A stretch of DNA of 64,000 nucleotides. Source: Sphingobacteriaceae bacterium (GTDB lineage Bacteria > Bacteroidota > Bacteroidia > Sphingobacteriales > Sphingobacteriaceae). The stretch spans positions 62,001-126,000 of the forward strand of contig CAHJWG010000005.1 of the NCBI GenBank assembly GCA_903642215.1, written 5' to 3'. Each line of letters starts with the position of its first letter. Position 1 is the stretch's first letter. The translations under genes and the position numbers were made by a program. Positions 9,107-17,962 of this stretch are shown here, piece after piece. The notes under the pieces were generated by a model, which worked only from the letters and a program-made list of their open reading frames with translations, did no database searches and was not told the DNA's origin.

Positions 9107-9784
9107 TGCCTGTTTTCTCAGCGCGTTTACTTTATCCAAAGCAAAATTAAGTTGTTGTTCTGGGGTGAGGTTAGTGTTATCCAAAATAACCGCATCGCCG
9201 GCGCGCACCAAAGGGCTTTCCGTTCGGGTGGTATCCTGATAATCGCGGTTGGCAATGTTCTCAAAAATTTCGTGCAGGGTAATATCTTCGCCTTTTTCTA
9301 TCAGTTCTTTGTAACGCCTTTCTGCCCGGATTTTCGGGTCGGCAGTCATAAATAACTTTAACTGCGCATTTTTAAAAACAGCCGTTCCGATATCGCGGCC
9401 GTCCATCACAATATTTTTCGATTTACCCATACGCTGCTGCTGCTTCACCATTTCATGGCGCACCTGCTTGATCGCAGAAACAGCACTTACATTTTTAGAA
9501 ACCGGCATCTGCCTGATTTCAGCCGAAACTTCTTCGTTGTTTAAGATAATATGCGTTTCGTAATCACGGGAATTAAAGTTAAGGTGGATATCTTTTAAAG
9601 CGTTTTCAACCTGCTGCTGATCCTGAATGTCAACTTTATTCCGCAAAAAATATAAAGTAACAGCGCGGTACATCGAACCGCTGTCAACATAAATAAAATT
9701 TAAATTCTTTGCTAATGCTTTAGCGAGTGTGCTTTTTCCGCAGGAAGAATATCCGTCGATCGCGATTACAAAGTTCGTGTTCAT
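9104..9784 (-). CDS. cmk: Cytidylate kinase
   Basis: 226 residues from ATG at 9784 (MNTNFVIAIDGYSSCGKST). An upstream in-frame start at 9826 would add 14 unconserved residues before the P-loop, so I reject it. The enzyme phosphorylates CMP/dCMP with ATP. The Walker A motif is GYSSCGKST at residues 9-17. The CMP-binding and catalytic segments are YVDSGSMYRAVTLY and VMDGRDIGTAVF, and the lid region is KIRAERRYKEL. The CMP-binding insert around residues 60-110 is present. The gene is convergent with the dCMP deaminase. The stop TAA belongs to a dispersed word. Confidence 0.95.
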   Translation of the reverse strand: MNTNFVIAIDGYSSCGKSTLAKALAKNLNFIYVDSGSMYRAVTLYFLRNKVDIQDQQQVENALKDIHLNFNSRDYETHIILNNEEVSAEIRQMPVSKNVSAVSAIKQVRHEMVKQQQRMGKSKNIVMDGRDIGTAVFKNAQLKLFMTADPKIRAERRYKELIEKGEDITLHEIFENIANRDYQDTTRTESPLVRAGDAVILDNTNLTPEQQLNFALDKVNALRKQA

Positions 9785-9985
9785 TGCGGGATAAATATAC
9801 AGGAATGATTTAAAATGTAAATACAAAACTGGTACATGCTTCTTTTACGACATATTTTTCTGTTCTACAAATGCGTTAACCCATATCGAGATATAACGTA
9901 GAATCAGCTATTCAGCTTCTTAAAAACTTGCTTTAAATAAAACTTAAATAGCAATTTCTAATCTAAAAACAGCTTGGCATAGCTC

Positions 9986-10014
9986 TTGACCAATAAATGC
10001 TTTTCGTAGTTTTG
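9986..10014 (+). promoter_or_regulatory. Predicted promoter of lon
   Basis: TTG at 9986-9988 and the -7 box TAGTTTTG at 10007-10014, separated by 18 nt, fit the Bacteroidota -33/-7 pattern. A leader of about 47 nt to the lon ATG is inferred. Confidence 0.65.
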
Positions 10015-10065
10015 TATTAACAATTAAATAATACTGCCAGTTTGGCGTTTAAATAAGGTTTTTAA

Positions 10066-12540
10066 ATGAGTTTTGATCCGTTTGATTTTAATAATGCGTT
10101 ACCTGTCATCAATGAAGAATCAGAGTTTTTTCCTTTGATGTCATCTGAGGATGAAGAAGAAATGAACAACGAGCAAACTCCGGAGGTTCTGCCAATATTA
10201 CCGCTTCGCAATACCGTTTTGTTTCCGGGCGTAGTTATCCCGATTACTGTTGGAAGGGATAAATCAATCAAGCTGATAAAAGATGCGAATAAAGGCAATA
10301 AAATTATTGGTGTAGTTGCACAAAAAGATACCAGTATTGAAGATCCGAATTACGATCAGCTTAATACTGTTGGCACAATGGCTTTGATTATTAAGGTTTT
10401 GCAAATGCCCGATGGTAATACTACCGTAATTATACAAGGCAAAAAGCGTTTTATTTTAAAGGAACAGGTGCAAACAGAACCTTATATCAAAGCTACAATC
10501 GAGCCTTTTAAAGAAACAAAATCCGCCGAGAATAAGGAGTTTAAAGCAATGGTTTCATCTGTTAAAGATATGGCGATGAACATCATACAGCTTTCGCCAA
10601 ACATTCCTTCGGAAGCCAGTATCGCCATCAAAAATATTGAAAGTACTTCTTTTCTGATCAATTTTATCTCCTCCAACATGAACGCCGCCATGACGGTGAA
10701 ACAACACATGCTGGAAGTAGCCAACCTGCACGAACGTGCCCGTATGGTGCTGGAACATTTAACGGTTGATTTGCAGATGCTGGAACTGAAAAACCAGATT
10801 CAATCCAAAGTTCGGGTTGATTTGGACAAACAGCAGCGAGATTATTTTTTAAACCAGCAGTTAAAAACCATTCAGGAAGAATTAGGCGGCAACTCGCCGG
10901 ATATGGAGGTGAATGATCTCCGTACGAAAGGCGGCAAAAAAAAATGGTCAAAAGAAGTAGCAGATCATTTTAACAAGGAATTGGATAAATTAGCCAGGAT
11001 TAATCCGGCAGCCGCTGATTATTCGGTTCAAATCAATTACCTGGAACTGCTAACCGAATTACCTTGGAACGATTTTACAAAAGATAATTTCGATTTAAAA
11101 AGAGCACAGAAAGTGTTGGATAAAGATCATTTCGGTTTGGATAAAGTAAAGCAGCGGATTATCGAATATCTGGCTGTTTTAAAGCTGAAGCACAATATGA
11201 AGGCACCGATTTTGTGTTTGGTTGGCCCGCCGGGAGTTGGTAAAACTTCGTTGGGCAAATCAATTGCACGCGCTTTGGGCCGTAAATATGTGCGTATGGC
11301 TTTAGGCGGCATCCGCGATGAAGCAGAAATCCGCGGCCATCGTAAAACTTATATCGGTGCCATGCCGGGCCGGATAATACAGTCGATAAAAAAAGCAGCC
11401 GCTTCTAACCCGGTTTTTATTTTAGATGAGATTGATAAAGTAGGAAATGATTTCCGCGGAGATCCCTCTTCTGCTTTGCTGGAAGTTTTGGATCCGGAGC
11501 AAAACAGCAACTTTTACGATCATTATGTAGAAATGGATTACGATCTTTCAAATGTAATGTTCATCGCCACGGCTAATTCTTTAAGCACTATTCAGCCGGC
11601 TTTGCTGGATCGGATGGAAATTATCGAAGTAAACGGTTACACCATCGAAGAAAAGGTTGAAATTGCGCGCCAGCATTTGTTGCCAAAACAACGCGAAGCG
11701 CATGGTTTGAAGCCGAAAGATGTAACCATCAAAAATAACGTGCTGGAAAAAGTAGTGGAAGATTATACACGCGAATCCGGCGTTCGTAATCTGGAAAAGA
11801 AACTGGGTTCTTTGGTTCGCGGTATTGCTAAAAGCATCGCGATGGAAGAAGATTATTCTTCAGCAATTAACAAGGAAGATGTAGAAAAGATTTTGGGCGC
11901 ACCGATTTTTGATAAAGACAGCTACGAAAATAACAACGTTGCCGGTGTGGTAACGGGTTTGGCCTGGACGCAGGTTGGCGGTGATATTTTATTCATCGAA
12001 GCCAGTTTGAGTTCCGGAAAAGGCCGGCTTACAATTACCGGAAGTTTGGGCGATGTGATGAAAGAATCCATTTCTATTGCTTTAGCTTATATCCGCGCGC
12101 ACGCTGCTTATTTTAATATCGATCCGCGGTTGTTTAATCAGTGGGATGTGCATGTGCACGTTCCGGCAGGTGCCACACCAAAAGACGGCCCATCGGCAGG
12201 AATTACCATGTTAACTGCTTTAATATCAGCATTTACACAACGTAAAGTAAAGGAACATTTAGCCATGACCGGCGAAATTACCTTGCGCGGTAAAGTATTG
12301 CCGGTCGGCGGGATCAGGGAAAAAATATTAGCTGCAAAAAGAGCTAACATTAAAGAAGTTATACTTTCTAAATCCAACGAAAAAGATATTTTGGAGATTA
12401 AGGAATCATACATCAAAGACCTTAAATTTCATTTTGTATCAGAAATGAAAGAAGTAATTAGTTTAGCATTGATGCCCGATAAAGTAGAAAACGCTTTGGA
12501 TTTAACCGTTAAAGAAGATGTAAAAGCTATTTTGAATTAA
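10066..12540 (+). CDS. lon: ATP-dependent protease Lon
   Basis: 824 residues, full length for LonA. The N-terminal LON substrate-binding domain (from about residue 40, LPILPLRNTVLFPGVVIPI) is followed by a helical region, the AAA+ domain and the serine-lysine protease domain. Walker A is GPPGVGKTSLGKS at about residue 387 and Walker B is VFILDEIDKVG. The catalytic serine is Ser710 in KDGPSAGITM, and the lysine is Lys753 in VGGIREKILAAKRA, 43 residues apart as in the E. coli enzyme. It degrades misfolded and regulatory proteins in the cytosol. It has its own promoter and a rho-independent terminator, so it is monocistronic. The N-terminus is about 35 residues longer and acidic (ESEFFPLMSSEDEEE), usual in this phylum. 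Confidence 0.97.
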   Translation: MSFDPFDFNNALPVINEESEFFPLMSSEDEEEMNNEQTPEVLPILPLRNTVLFPGVVIPITVGRDKSIKLIKDANKGNKIIGVVAQKDTSIEDPNYDQLNTVGTMALIIKVLQMPDGNTTVIIQGKKRFILKEQVQTEPYIKATIEPFKETKSAENKEFKAMVSSVKDMAMNIIQLSPNIPSEASIAIKNIESTSFLINFISSNMNAAMTVKQHMLEVANLHERARMVLEHLTVDLQMLELKNQIQSKVRVDLDKQQRDYFLNQQLKTIQEELGGNSPDMEVNDLRTKGGKKKWSKEVADHFNKELDKLARINPAAADYSVQINYLELLTELPWNDFTKDNFDLKRAQKVLDKDHFGLDKVKQRIIEYLAVLKLKHNMKAPILCLVGPPGVGKTSLGKSIARALGRKYVRMALGGIRDEAEIRGHRKTYIGAMPGRIIQSIKKAAASNPVFILDEIDKVGNDFRGDPSSALLEVLDPEQNSNFYDHYVEMDYDLSNVMFIATANSLSTIQPALLDRMEIIEVNGYTIEEKVEIARQHLLPKQREAHGLKPKDVTIKNNVLEKVVEDYTRESGVRNLEKKLGSLVRGIAKSIAMEEDYSSAINKEDVEKILGAPIFDKDSYENNNVAGVVTGLAWTQVGGDILFIEASLSSGKGRLTITGSLGDVMKESISIALAYIRAHAAYFNIDPRLFNQWDVHVHVPAGATPKDGPSAGITMLTALISAFTQRKVKEHLAMTGEITLRGKVLPVGGIREKILAAKRANIKEVILSKSNEKDILEIKESYIKDLKFHFVSEMKEVISLALMPDKVENALDLTVKEDVKAILN

Positions 12541-12595
12541 CGCTAAACCAAATTTGTGCGGTTACAATTTAAACACTAATCAGTCATATAATTGC

Positions 12596-12625
12596 AAAGC
12601 CAGGAAAATTCCCCTGGCTTTTTTT
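12596..12625 (+). terminator. Rho-independent terminator after lon
   Basis: Stem AAAGCCAGG / CCTGGCTTT (12596-12604 and 12613-12621) followed by a T run. Confidence 0.85.
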
Positions 12626-12647
12626 AGTTTAGAACTTTTTCCATCTA

Positions 12648-13610
12648 ATGAATCTCAAAAATATTTCCCTGCTGCTGATACTTCTTTTATCAACCTTTTT
12701 TTCTCGTGCGCAGCAAAAAAATTATCAGAATGAACTCGGCTTCCAAACCGATAATGATGCTTACCTGGCGCAAGGTTCTGATCGGTATTATACCAACGGG
12801 TTATTTTTTTACTTCCGCCATGCACTGCAAACTGATACGGCTGATCAAAAACTTTTCGGCAAAACGCTGGGCTTCGAAGTCGGACAAAAAATGTATAACC
12901 CGCAATCGGCTTTTATCCCGGCCGCGCAATATGTTGATCGCCCTTTTGCAGGATATTTATACGCCGGTAGTTCACTTCAATATCTTTTTAAAAATGAAAG
13001 TGCGCTGAAATTAGGCGTGCAATTGGGCGTAACTGGTCCGGCAGCTTTGGCGCGCCAAGCGCAGGAATTAGTGCACAGAGTAGTAGGTTTTTACACGCCA
13101 ATGGGCTGGCAATACCAGATCAGGAATAACATTGGTGTTAATTTTCTGGCAAATTATGACCTGCTTTTTTTTCGCTCCGGATGGTTTGATCTGGCAGGAA
13201 ACACCGCTGTAAATTTAGGCACTACTTTTACCGGCGCAGGCGTTGGTTTAACGTTACGGTTTGGCGAGTTTAATCCGCTTTATCATTCTGTCAGCACTTC
13301 CGGTTTGGTTGCCAAAAAAAGGTTGATAAACGAAATACACCGCCGCGAGTTTTTCTTCTATTTAAAACCAAGCGCAAATTATATTGCTTATGATGCTACG
13401 GTGCAGGGCAGTTTATTTGGTTCGAGCAATGATCCGCAGGAAATTACCAGTAAACCAAAGTCTTTTGTATTCAGCCAGGAAGTTGGCGGAAATTTAACTG
13501 CCGGCCATTTTACTTTTAACCTGGCTGCTGTTTTTAAAACCCGGGAAGTAAAGGAAATGGTTTTGGCGCATCAATGGGGGACGGTAACGGCTTTGTACCG
13601 ATTTAACTGA
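12648..13610 (+). CDS. LpxR-like outer-membrane lipid A deacylase (DUF2219)
   Basis: 320 residues with an N-terminal signal peptide (about residues 1-21, ending SRAQ). The signature of the LpxR/DUF2219 family is clear: NELGFQTDNDAYLAQGSDRYYTNG near the start, the later TGPAALARQAQELVHRVVG with a conserved histidine, and alternating beta-barrel strands. LpxR is a 12-stranded outer-membrane barrel that removes the 3'-acyloxyacyl chain from lipid A. The Asn-Asp pair and the histidine expected for catalysis are visible, but activity is inferred. The stop TGA (13608-13610) runs into a reversed dispersed word. Confidence 0.82.
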   Translation: MNLKNISLLLILLLSTFFSRAQQKNYQNELGFQTDNDAYLAQGSDRYYTNGLFFYFRHALQTDTADQKLFGKTLGFEVGQKMYNPQSAFIPAAQYVDRPFAGYLYAGSSLQYLFKNESALKLGVQLGVTGPAALARQAQELVHRVVGFYTPMGWQYQIRNNIGVNFLANYDLLFFRSGWFDLAGNTAVNLGTTFTGAGVGLTLRFGEFNPLYHSVSTSGLVAKKRLINEIHRREFFFYLKPSANYIAYDATVQGSLFGSSNDPQEITSKPKSFVFSQEVGGNLTAGHFTFNLAAVFKTREVKEMVLAHQWGTVTALYRFN

Positions 13611-13621
13611 TGCTTCTTTTA
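13608..13621 (-). repeat. Dispersed word TAAAAGAAGCAT at the lpxR-like stop
   Basis: On the plus strand TGATGCTTCTTTTA; the TGA is the stop codon of the preceding gene. Confidence 0.8.
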
Positions 13622-13728
13622 CCGGCAAATTGTTTTAATGTTGATAAAATATTTTTAACAAATACAATAAATCCAAAAATATCAGGTTTGCTAAGTATTG
13701 AATCTCCACGAAGTTCTGCAGTTTGATA

Positions 13729-14346
13729 ATGTATAAATTTATTTTAGGTTTTCTGATTATTTCCTCGTTTGAAAATGTTCGGGCACAAAACTCATATATA
13801 AGATTAGGTCAGAAAGCATTGGTTGATGGCGATTTCAAAAATGCGGTAACTAATCTGGAAAAAGCCTGCATCATCGATTCTACCAATGCAAACGCCTTGT
13901 GGATGCTTGGTTATTCGTATTTACTGTGCGACAGTTACAAAAAATCTATTACCGCCTATTCAAAATTAATCAGTTTTAAACCGGCTGATGCTTCTGCATA
14001 TTATTATCGTGCGCGTGCCAAAGGCCATTTAGCCGGTGATAATTTGGTTACCGCTGCGGATAAAGAAAAATACTTTTTAGGTTCTATTTTAGATTTTACA
14101 AAAGCAGCTTCCTTAAATCCTGCTGATCTGAAAAATTACCAGAACAGAGGGATTGCTTATAAAGATTACGGTACGTTTAAGCTGATAAAAAATACGGGTT
14201 TTTACGATAAAACCCGTGCTGTAAATGCTTTTAAAGCTTCCGTTGCTGATTTTCAAAAAGTGCTGGATGCGGATCCTTCCCGCAGGGATATTACTTCGCT
14301 TTTGGAGTTATCCAAAGAACAGCTTTCGCATATTTCTCGCAAGTAA
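13729..14346 (+). CDS. Exported TPR-repeat protein
   Basis: 205 residues from ATG at 13729; a TTG two codons earlier is also possible. A signal peptide of about 18 residues ends VRAQ. The rest is at least three tetratricopeptide repeats: YIRLGQKALVDGDFKNAVTN, ALWMLGYSYLLCDSYKKSIT and AYYYRARAKGHLAG, each about 34 residues apart. TPRs form helical scaffolds for protein-protein contacts in the periplasm. No catalytic domain is seen. It stands alone, convergent with the lipoprotein gene below. No partner is evident, so the function is unknown. Confidence 0.8.
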   Translation: MYKFILGFLIISSFENVRAQNSYIRLGQKALVDGDFKNAVTNLEKACIIDSTNANALWMLGYSYLLCDSYKKSITAYSKLISFKPADASAYYYRARAKGHLAGDNLVTAADKEKYFLGSILDFTKAASLNPADLKNYQNRGIAYKDYGTFKLIKNTGFYDKTRAVNAFKASVADFQKVLDADPSRRDITSLLELSKEQLSHISRK

Positions 14347-14355
14347 CTTCAAAAC

Positions 14356-14910
14356 TTACTTCAGCTTTCCTTCAATTAAATAATCATTTGTTCCTAAAAA
14401 ACGCACGTGCTGTTTACGGCGGATGCTGTACAAGGAATCCGGATAAAAAGTTAATTTTTCTTTCGTTTGAAACAGCTTGTTGTTGATCACATTAAAAATC
14501 ATCAGGTAAACCAATTTATTCTGCTGTTTTTTTAAAATGATTTCCTGTGTTTTTAAATTAGGTTCTAAAGCTTTATAGATAGTAAAATTGCCGGAAGCGG
14601 TTATTTTGTAACTGTTTTCCCAGGAAGGTTTATTGATATCCGATTCGGAAAAAACAGATAACTCGCCCGGCCAATTTGTAATTTTAACAGTTTTCGTTTC
14701 CGTATCCCCGTTTCTGGATACTGTTTTTATCACACTAAAATTAGATTTTGTATAATCTCTTGCTTTGCCGGCGAAATAAGAACTTATGTTGAAGTAAGAA
14801 TTTTTGCTCTGCCTAACTTCCGGTTTGCAGGAAGTTAAATTTAACCCGATACAGATCTCTCCGAACCAAATAATTAGTTTTGCAATGCCGAACTTGTTTC
14901 GGTATCCCAT
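14356..14910 (-). CDS. Putative lipoprotein with repeat-derived 5' end
   Basis: Up to 184 residues. The body has a lipobox-like LNLTSC, then a polar, strand-rich region with no domain I recognise (SVIKTVSRNGDTETKTVKIT, LRKKQQ-type basic segments). The start is unclear: there is no ATG immediately before the hydrophobic segment LIIWFGEICIGLNL. The nearest in-frame ATG, at 14910, lies inside a REP-like arm, so the first nine residues (MGYRNKFGI) are repeat-encoded. A still longer frame begins at 15003, runs through both arms and overlaps gpmI. The signal segment contains a glutamate and is weak. The original 5' end may have been replaced by repeat insertion, or the gene may be decaying. It contains an exact dispersed word at 14718-14729. 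Confidence 0.5.
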   Translation of the reverse strand: MGYRNKFGIAKLIIWFGEICIGLNLTSCKPEVRQSKNSYFNISSYFAGKARDYTKSNFSVIKTVSRNGDTETKTVKITNWPGELSVFSESDINKPSWENSYKITASGNFTIYKALEPNLKTQEIILKKQQNKLVYLMIFNVINNKLFQTKEKLTFYPDSLYSIRRKQHVRFLGTNDYLIEGKLK

Positions 14911-14967
14911 CAAAAAGGTCAAATCCAGTAATTTTATAGTTAAATCCCGAAACAAGTTCGGGATGAC
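14885..14967. repeat. REP-like inverted repeat pair
   Basis: The left arm at 14885-14908 contains CCGAACTTGTTTCGG. The right arm at 14944-14967 contains CCGAAACAAGTTCGG. They are imperfect reverse complements and share the core with the element at 5987-6084. Confidence 0.85.
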
Positions 14968-14980
14968 AATTTCAGCTTTA

Positions 14981-14992
14981 ATGCTTCTTTTA
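14981..14992 (-). repeat. Dispersed word TAAAAGAAGCAT at the gpmI stop
   Basis: Exact copy on the minus strand; its TAA (14990-14992) is the gpmI stop codon. Confidence 0.85.
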
Positions 14993-16513
14993 TACCAAAA
15001 CATTTCCGGTCATTTCAGCAGGAATATCAACGCCAAGAATTTTTAAAACTGTAGGAGCAATGTCGCCCAGTTTTCCGTTTTTTACAGCTTTATAATCTGT
15101 ATCAACCAAAATACAGGGAACCAGATTGGTTGTATGTGCCGTATTTGGCGATCCGTCCTCATTAATCATAAAATCAGCATTGCCATGATCAGCAATAATG
15201 ATAAAAGAGTAGCCGTTTTTAATCCCGGTTTCTACCACTTCTTTTACGTAAGCATCAACCGTTTCTACCGCTTTTACAACCGCCTGGAAAACGCCGGTAT
15301 GCCCAACCATGTCTGGGTTTGCAAAATTTAAGCATACAAAATCCGGCCAGCCGCTTTCCAGTTCCGGGAGGATAGTGTTTTTAATCCCTTCGGCACTCAT
15401 TTCGGGCTGCAAATCATAAGTAGCCACTTTTGGCGAAGGGACAAGCAGACGTTTCTCGTTGGCAAATTCTTTTTCTCTTCCTCCAGAGAAGAAAAACGTA
15501 ACATGCGGATACTTTTCGGTCTCTGCAATCCGGATCTGGTTTTTGCCGGCATACTGCAAAATCTCACCTAAAGTATTAACCAGATCATCTTTGGTAAATA
15601 CCACATCCACGTTCTTAAAATTCTCGTCATAAGAAGTCATGGTGATATATTTCAATTTTAGCGGATGCATATTTTGTTCCGGAAAAGCTTTTTGCGTTAA
15701 AGCTGCAGTAATTTCGCGGCCACGATCGGTACGGAAATTAAAGCAGATTACTACATCATCTTCCCGGATTACTGCAAGCGGTTCTCCCAGATCATCTACC
15801 TTAACTATTGGTTTTATAAACTCGTCTGTAACGCCTTCCGCATAAGAATTTCGGATAGCTTCGGCGATATTTTTCACCGGCGTTCCTACGCCATTTACCA
15901 GCAAATCATAAGCTAATTTTACGCGTTCCCAACGGTTATCACGATCCATGGCGTAGTAGCGGCCAATTACCGATGCTGTTTTTACCGATGTATTTTTGAT
16001 ATAATCTTCCAGTTTTTCGAGGTACTCAAACCCAGAATTCGGATCGGTGTCGCGGCCGTCCATAAAGGCATGGATGAACACTTTTTGAAGCTGATATTGC
16101 TGACTCATATCGCACAAAGCACGCAAATGATTGGTATGCGCGTGTACGCCGCCATCAGAAACCAAACCGATAAAATGTACTTGTTTATCGTTCTGTTTAG
16201 CGTACTCGAAAGCTTGGGTGAGGATCGGATTCTTGAAAAAATCTCCGTCGGAAATAGATTTATGGATCCTGCCCAATTCCTGGTAAACTACTCTGCCGGC
16301 ACCAAGATTCATGTGGCCAACTTCAGAGTTTCCCATTTGTCCGGCCGGTAAACCAACCGCTTCGCCGGAAGCTTCCAAGGTAGAATTTGGATAAGTTTTT
16401 TTTAAATAATTAAAAAATGGCGTATTTGCAGCAAGAATTGCGTTAGACATACCGGCGGTGCCGTAACCCCAGCCATCTAAAATTAAGAGGGCAACTTTTT
16501 TATTTTTTTCCAC
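14990..16513 (-). CDS. gpmI: 2,3-bisphosphoglycerate-independent phosphoglycerate mutase
   Basis: 507 residues, full length. It interconverts 3- and 2-phosphoglycerate in glycolysis using two manganese ions and a phosphoserine intermediate. Metal and nucleophile motifs are visible: LLILDGWGYG near the N-terminus, the catalytic serine in QMGNSEVGHMNLGAGR (about residue 62), HAFMDGRDTDP, YYAMDRDNRW, and the alkaline-phosphatase-superfamily metal ligands in NFANPDMVGHTG and IIIADHGNAD. The start codon is GTG at 16513. A perfect TAnnTTTG box lies 4 nt upstream, suggesting leaderless transcription. The stop codon is part of a dispersed word. Confidence 0.96.
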   Translation of the reverse strand: MEKNKKVALLILDGWGYGTAGMSNAILAANTPFFNYLKKTYPNSTLEASGEAVGLPAGQMGNSEVGHMNLGAGRVVYQELGRIHKSISDGDFFKNPILTQAFEYAKQNDKQVHFIGLVSDGGVHAHTNHLRALCDMSQQYQLQKVFIHAFMDGRDTDPNSGFEYLEKLEDYIKNTSVKTASVIGRYYAMDRDNRWERVKLAYDLLVNGVGTPVKNIAEAIRNSYAEGVTDEFIKPIVKVDDLGEPLAVIREDDVVICFNFRTDRGREITAALTQKAFPEQNMHPLKLKYITMTSYDENFKNVDVVFTKDDLVNTLGEILQYAGKNQIRIAETEKYPHVTFFFSGGREKEFANEKRLLVPSPKVATYDLQPEMSAEGIKNTILPELESGWPDFVCLNFANPDMVGHTGVFQAVVKAVETVDAYVKEVVETGIKNGYSFIIIADHGNADFMINEDGSPNTAHTTNLVPCILVDTDYKAVKNGKLGDIAPTVLKILGVDIPAEMTGNVLV

Positions 16514-16517
16514 AGTG

Positions 16518-16525
16518 CAAATATA
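16518..16525 (-). promoter_or_regulatory. Predicted -7 box (TATATTTG) of gpmI, 4 nt before the GTG
   Basis: Perfect match to TAnnTTTG on the minus strand. The distance to the start codon leaves no room for a normal leader. Confidence 0.5.
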
Positions 16526-16625
16526 ATTGATCGTAATAAGGAAAATCAGATTTTATGTTAAGCCAATAAAATTATTGTAAATTACAGTAGTTTTATACGT
16601 AAACAGTTTAAAATAACAATCAACT

Positions 16626-17018
16626 ATGAAACCTATTGTTAGTACATTACTGTTCTTTACTGTTTTTACCGGTGTTTTATTTGCTGATCCTATTGATAAA
16701 ATCGCGGCATTACTACAACAAGGCCAGGTGCATGAACTGGTAAAACAGTTTTCGGCCAGTGTAGAATTAAGTATTCTGGATGATGAAAAAGTTGTATCCA
16801 AAGCACAGGCAGAAAATATGCTGAGTGCTTTTTTTACCACTAATAAACCCGTATCCGTAAAAGTAATCCACCGGATGAACACCAATCCAAACTTGTTGTA
16901 CGCAGTGATACAATTACGAACAGCCAGCGGAAATTTCAGGATTTCTTATTCTATCAAAAACACAAACGGCAATCAGGAGTTGACAGAAATGCGTATTGAA
17001 TCAGAAAAAGATCAGTAG
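16626..17018 (+). CDS. DUF4783 family exported protein
   Basis: 130 residues with a signal peptide of about 20 residues (MKPIVSTLLFFTVFTGVLFA). The mature part looks like a small cystatin/NTF2-like fold: helix IDKIAALLQQGQVHELVKQF, then strands ending in FRISYSIKNTNGNQELTEMRIE. This matches DUF4783, a Bacteroidota family of unknown function usually encoded next to nadC, as here (nadC starts 41 nt downstream). A -7-like box (TAGTTTTA, 16588-16595) precedes it. The role is unknown; the conserved pairing with nadC is the only functional hint. Confidence 0.8.
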   Translation: MKPIVSTLLFFTVFTGVLFADPIDKIAALLQQGQVHELVKQFSASVELSILDDEKVVSKAQAENMLSAFFTTNKPVSVKVIHRMNTNPNLLYAVIQLRTASGNFRISYSIKNTNGNQELTEMRIESEKDQ

Positions 17019-17059
17019 CTACGTTCAAATAATTACTTTTAAATCAAAAAAACCTACCA

Positions 17060-17902
17060 TTGGACTTAAACCAGGTACAAAATTTTATCAATAATGCGCT
17101 GGCAGAAGATGTTGGCGACGGCGATCATACTTCGTTAGCAACCATTCCGGCCGAAGCGAAAGGCAAAGCAAAACTACTGGTAAAAGAAGCAGGTATTTTA
17201 GCCGGCGTAGAACTGGCTATCCGAATTTTTGAAACGGTTGATGCCGGTTTACAGGTAAACACTTTATTGCCAGACGGAACTCCCGTAAAACCCGGCGATA
17301 TTGTTTTATATGTTGAAGGGCGGGCGCAAAGTATTTTAAAAGCAGAACGCCTGGTTTTAAATTGTATGCAAAGGATGAGTGGCATCGCTACAAAAACCAA
17401 CGAAATTGTACAGTTGATTGCCGGAAGCGGCGTAAGGTTGCTGGATACCCGCAAAACCACGCCCGGAATGCGTTATCTGGAAAAATGGGCGGTAAGAATC
17501 GGCGGCGGCGTAAACCATCGGTTCGGTTTATATGATATGATTTTAATAAAAGATAACCATGTAGATTACGCCGGCGGCATAAAACAGGCGATAAAAGAAG
17601 CACGGCAATATTTAAAAGATCAGCATAAAAATTTACAGATTGAGATTGAAGTACGCAACCTGCAGGAATTGCAGCAGGTAATTGATGAAGGCGGTGCCGA
17701 CCGTATTTTACTTGATAATTTTTCTGTAACCGAAATGGCAGAAGCTGTTAAATTAGTTGATAAAAGATATATTACCGAAGCTTCCGGCGGCATTACTTCA
17801 GAAAACATTGCAGCATACGCCTCAACCGGAGTAGATTACATTTCTTCGGGTGCTTTAACACATTCTGTAAAAAGTTTAGATTTAAGCTTAAAAGCAGTTT
17901 AA
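17060..17902 (+). CDS. nadC: Nicotinate-nucleotide pyrophosphorylase (carboxylating)
   Basis: 280 residues, normal length. It converts quinolinate and PRPP to nicotinate mononucleotide and CO2 in de novo NAD synthesis. Family motifs are complete: EDVGDGDHTS at the N-terminus, then AERLVLNCMQRMSGIAT, LLDTRKTTPGMRYLEKWAV, GGGVNHRFGLYDMILIKDNH and the barrel end EASGGITSENIAAYASTGVDYISSGALTHS. The apparent start is TTG (17060); no ATG lies nearby in frame. It is the second gene of the run DUF4783-nadC-plsY-M48-DUF2071. Confidence 0.96.
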   Translation: MDLNQVQNFINNALAEDVGDGDHTSLATIPAEAKGKAKLLVKEAGILAGVELAIRIFETVDAGLQVNTLLPDGTPVKPGDIVLYVEGRAQSILKAERLVLNCMQRMSGIATKTNEIVQLIAGSGVRLLDTRKTTPGMRYLEKWAVRIGGGVNHRFGLYDMILIKDNHVDYAGGIKQAIKEARQYLKDQHKNLQIEIEVRNLQELQQVIDEGGADRILLDNFSVTEMAEAVKLVDKRYITEASGGITSENIAAYASTGVDYISSGALTHSVKSLDLSLKAV

Positions 17903-17962
17903 TGACTATTTTTCTGCATTTAAAAACAGTCTGCAAAGCAATTTTATTATCATTGCATTGAG

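Noticed and set aside
10664..10951. Antisense reading frame of 95 codons inside lon
   Set aside because: Lies wholly within lon, has no promoter, and gives a low-complexity protein; it is a shadow of lon codon use.
17184..17610. KEA-coding near-copies of the dispersed word in nadC
   Set aside because: They differ from the core at the final bases and fit ordinary Lys-Glu-Ala codons, so they were not counted.
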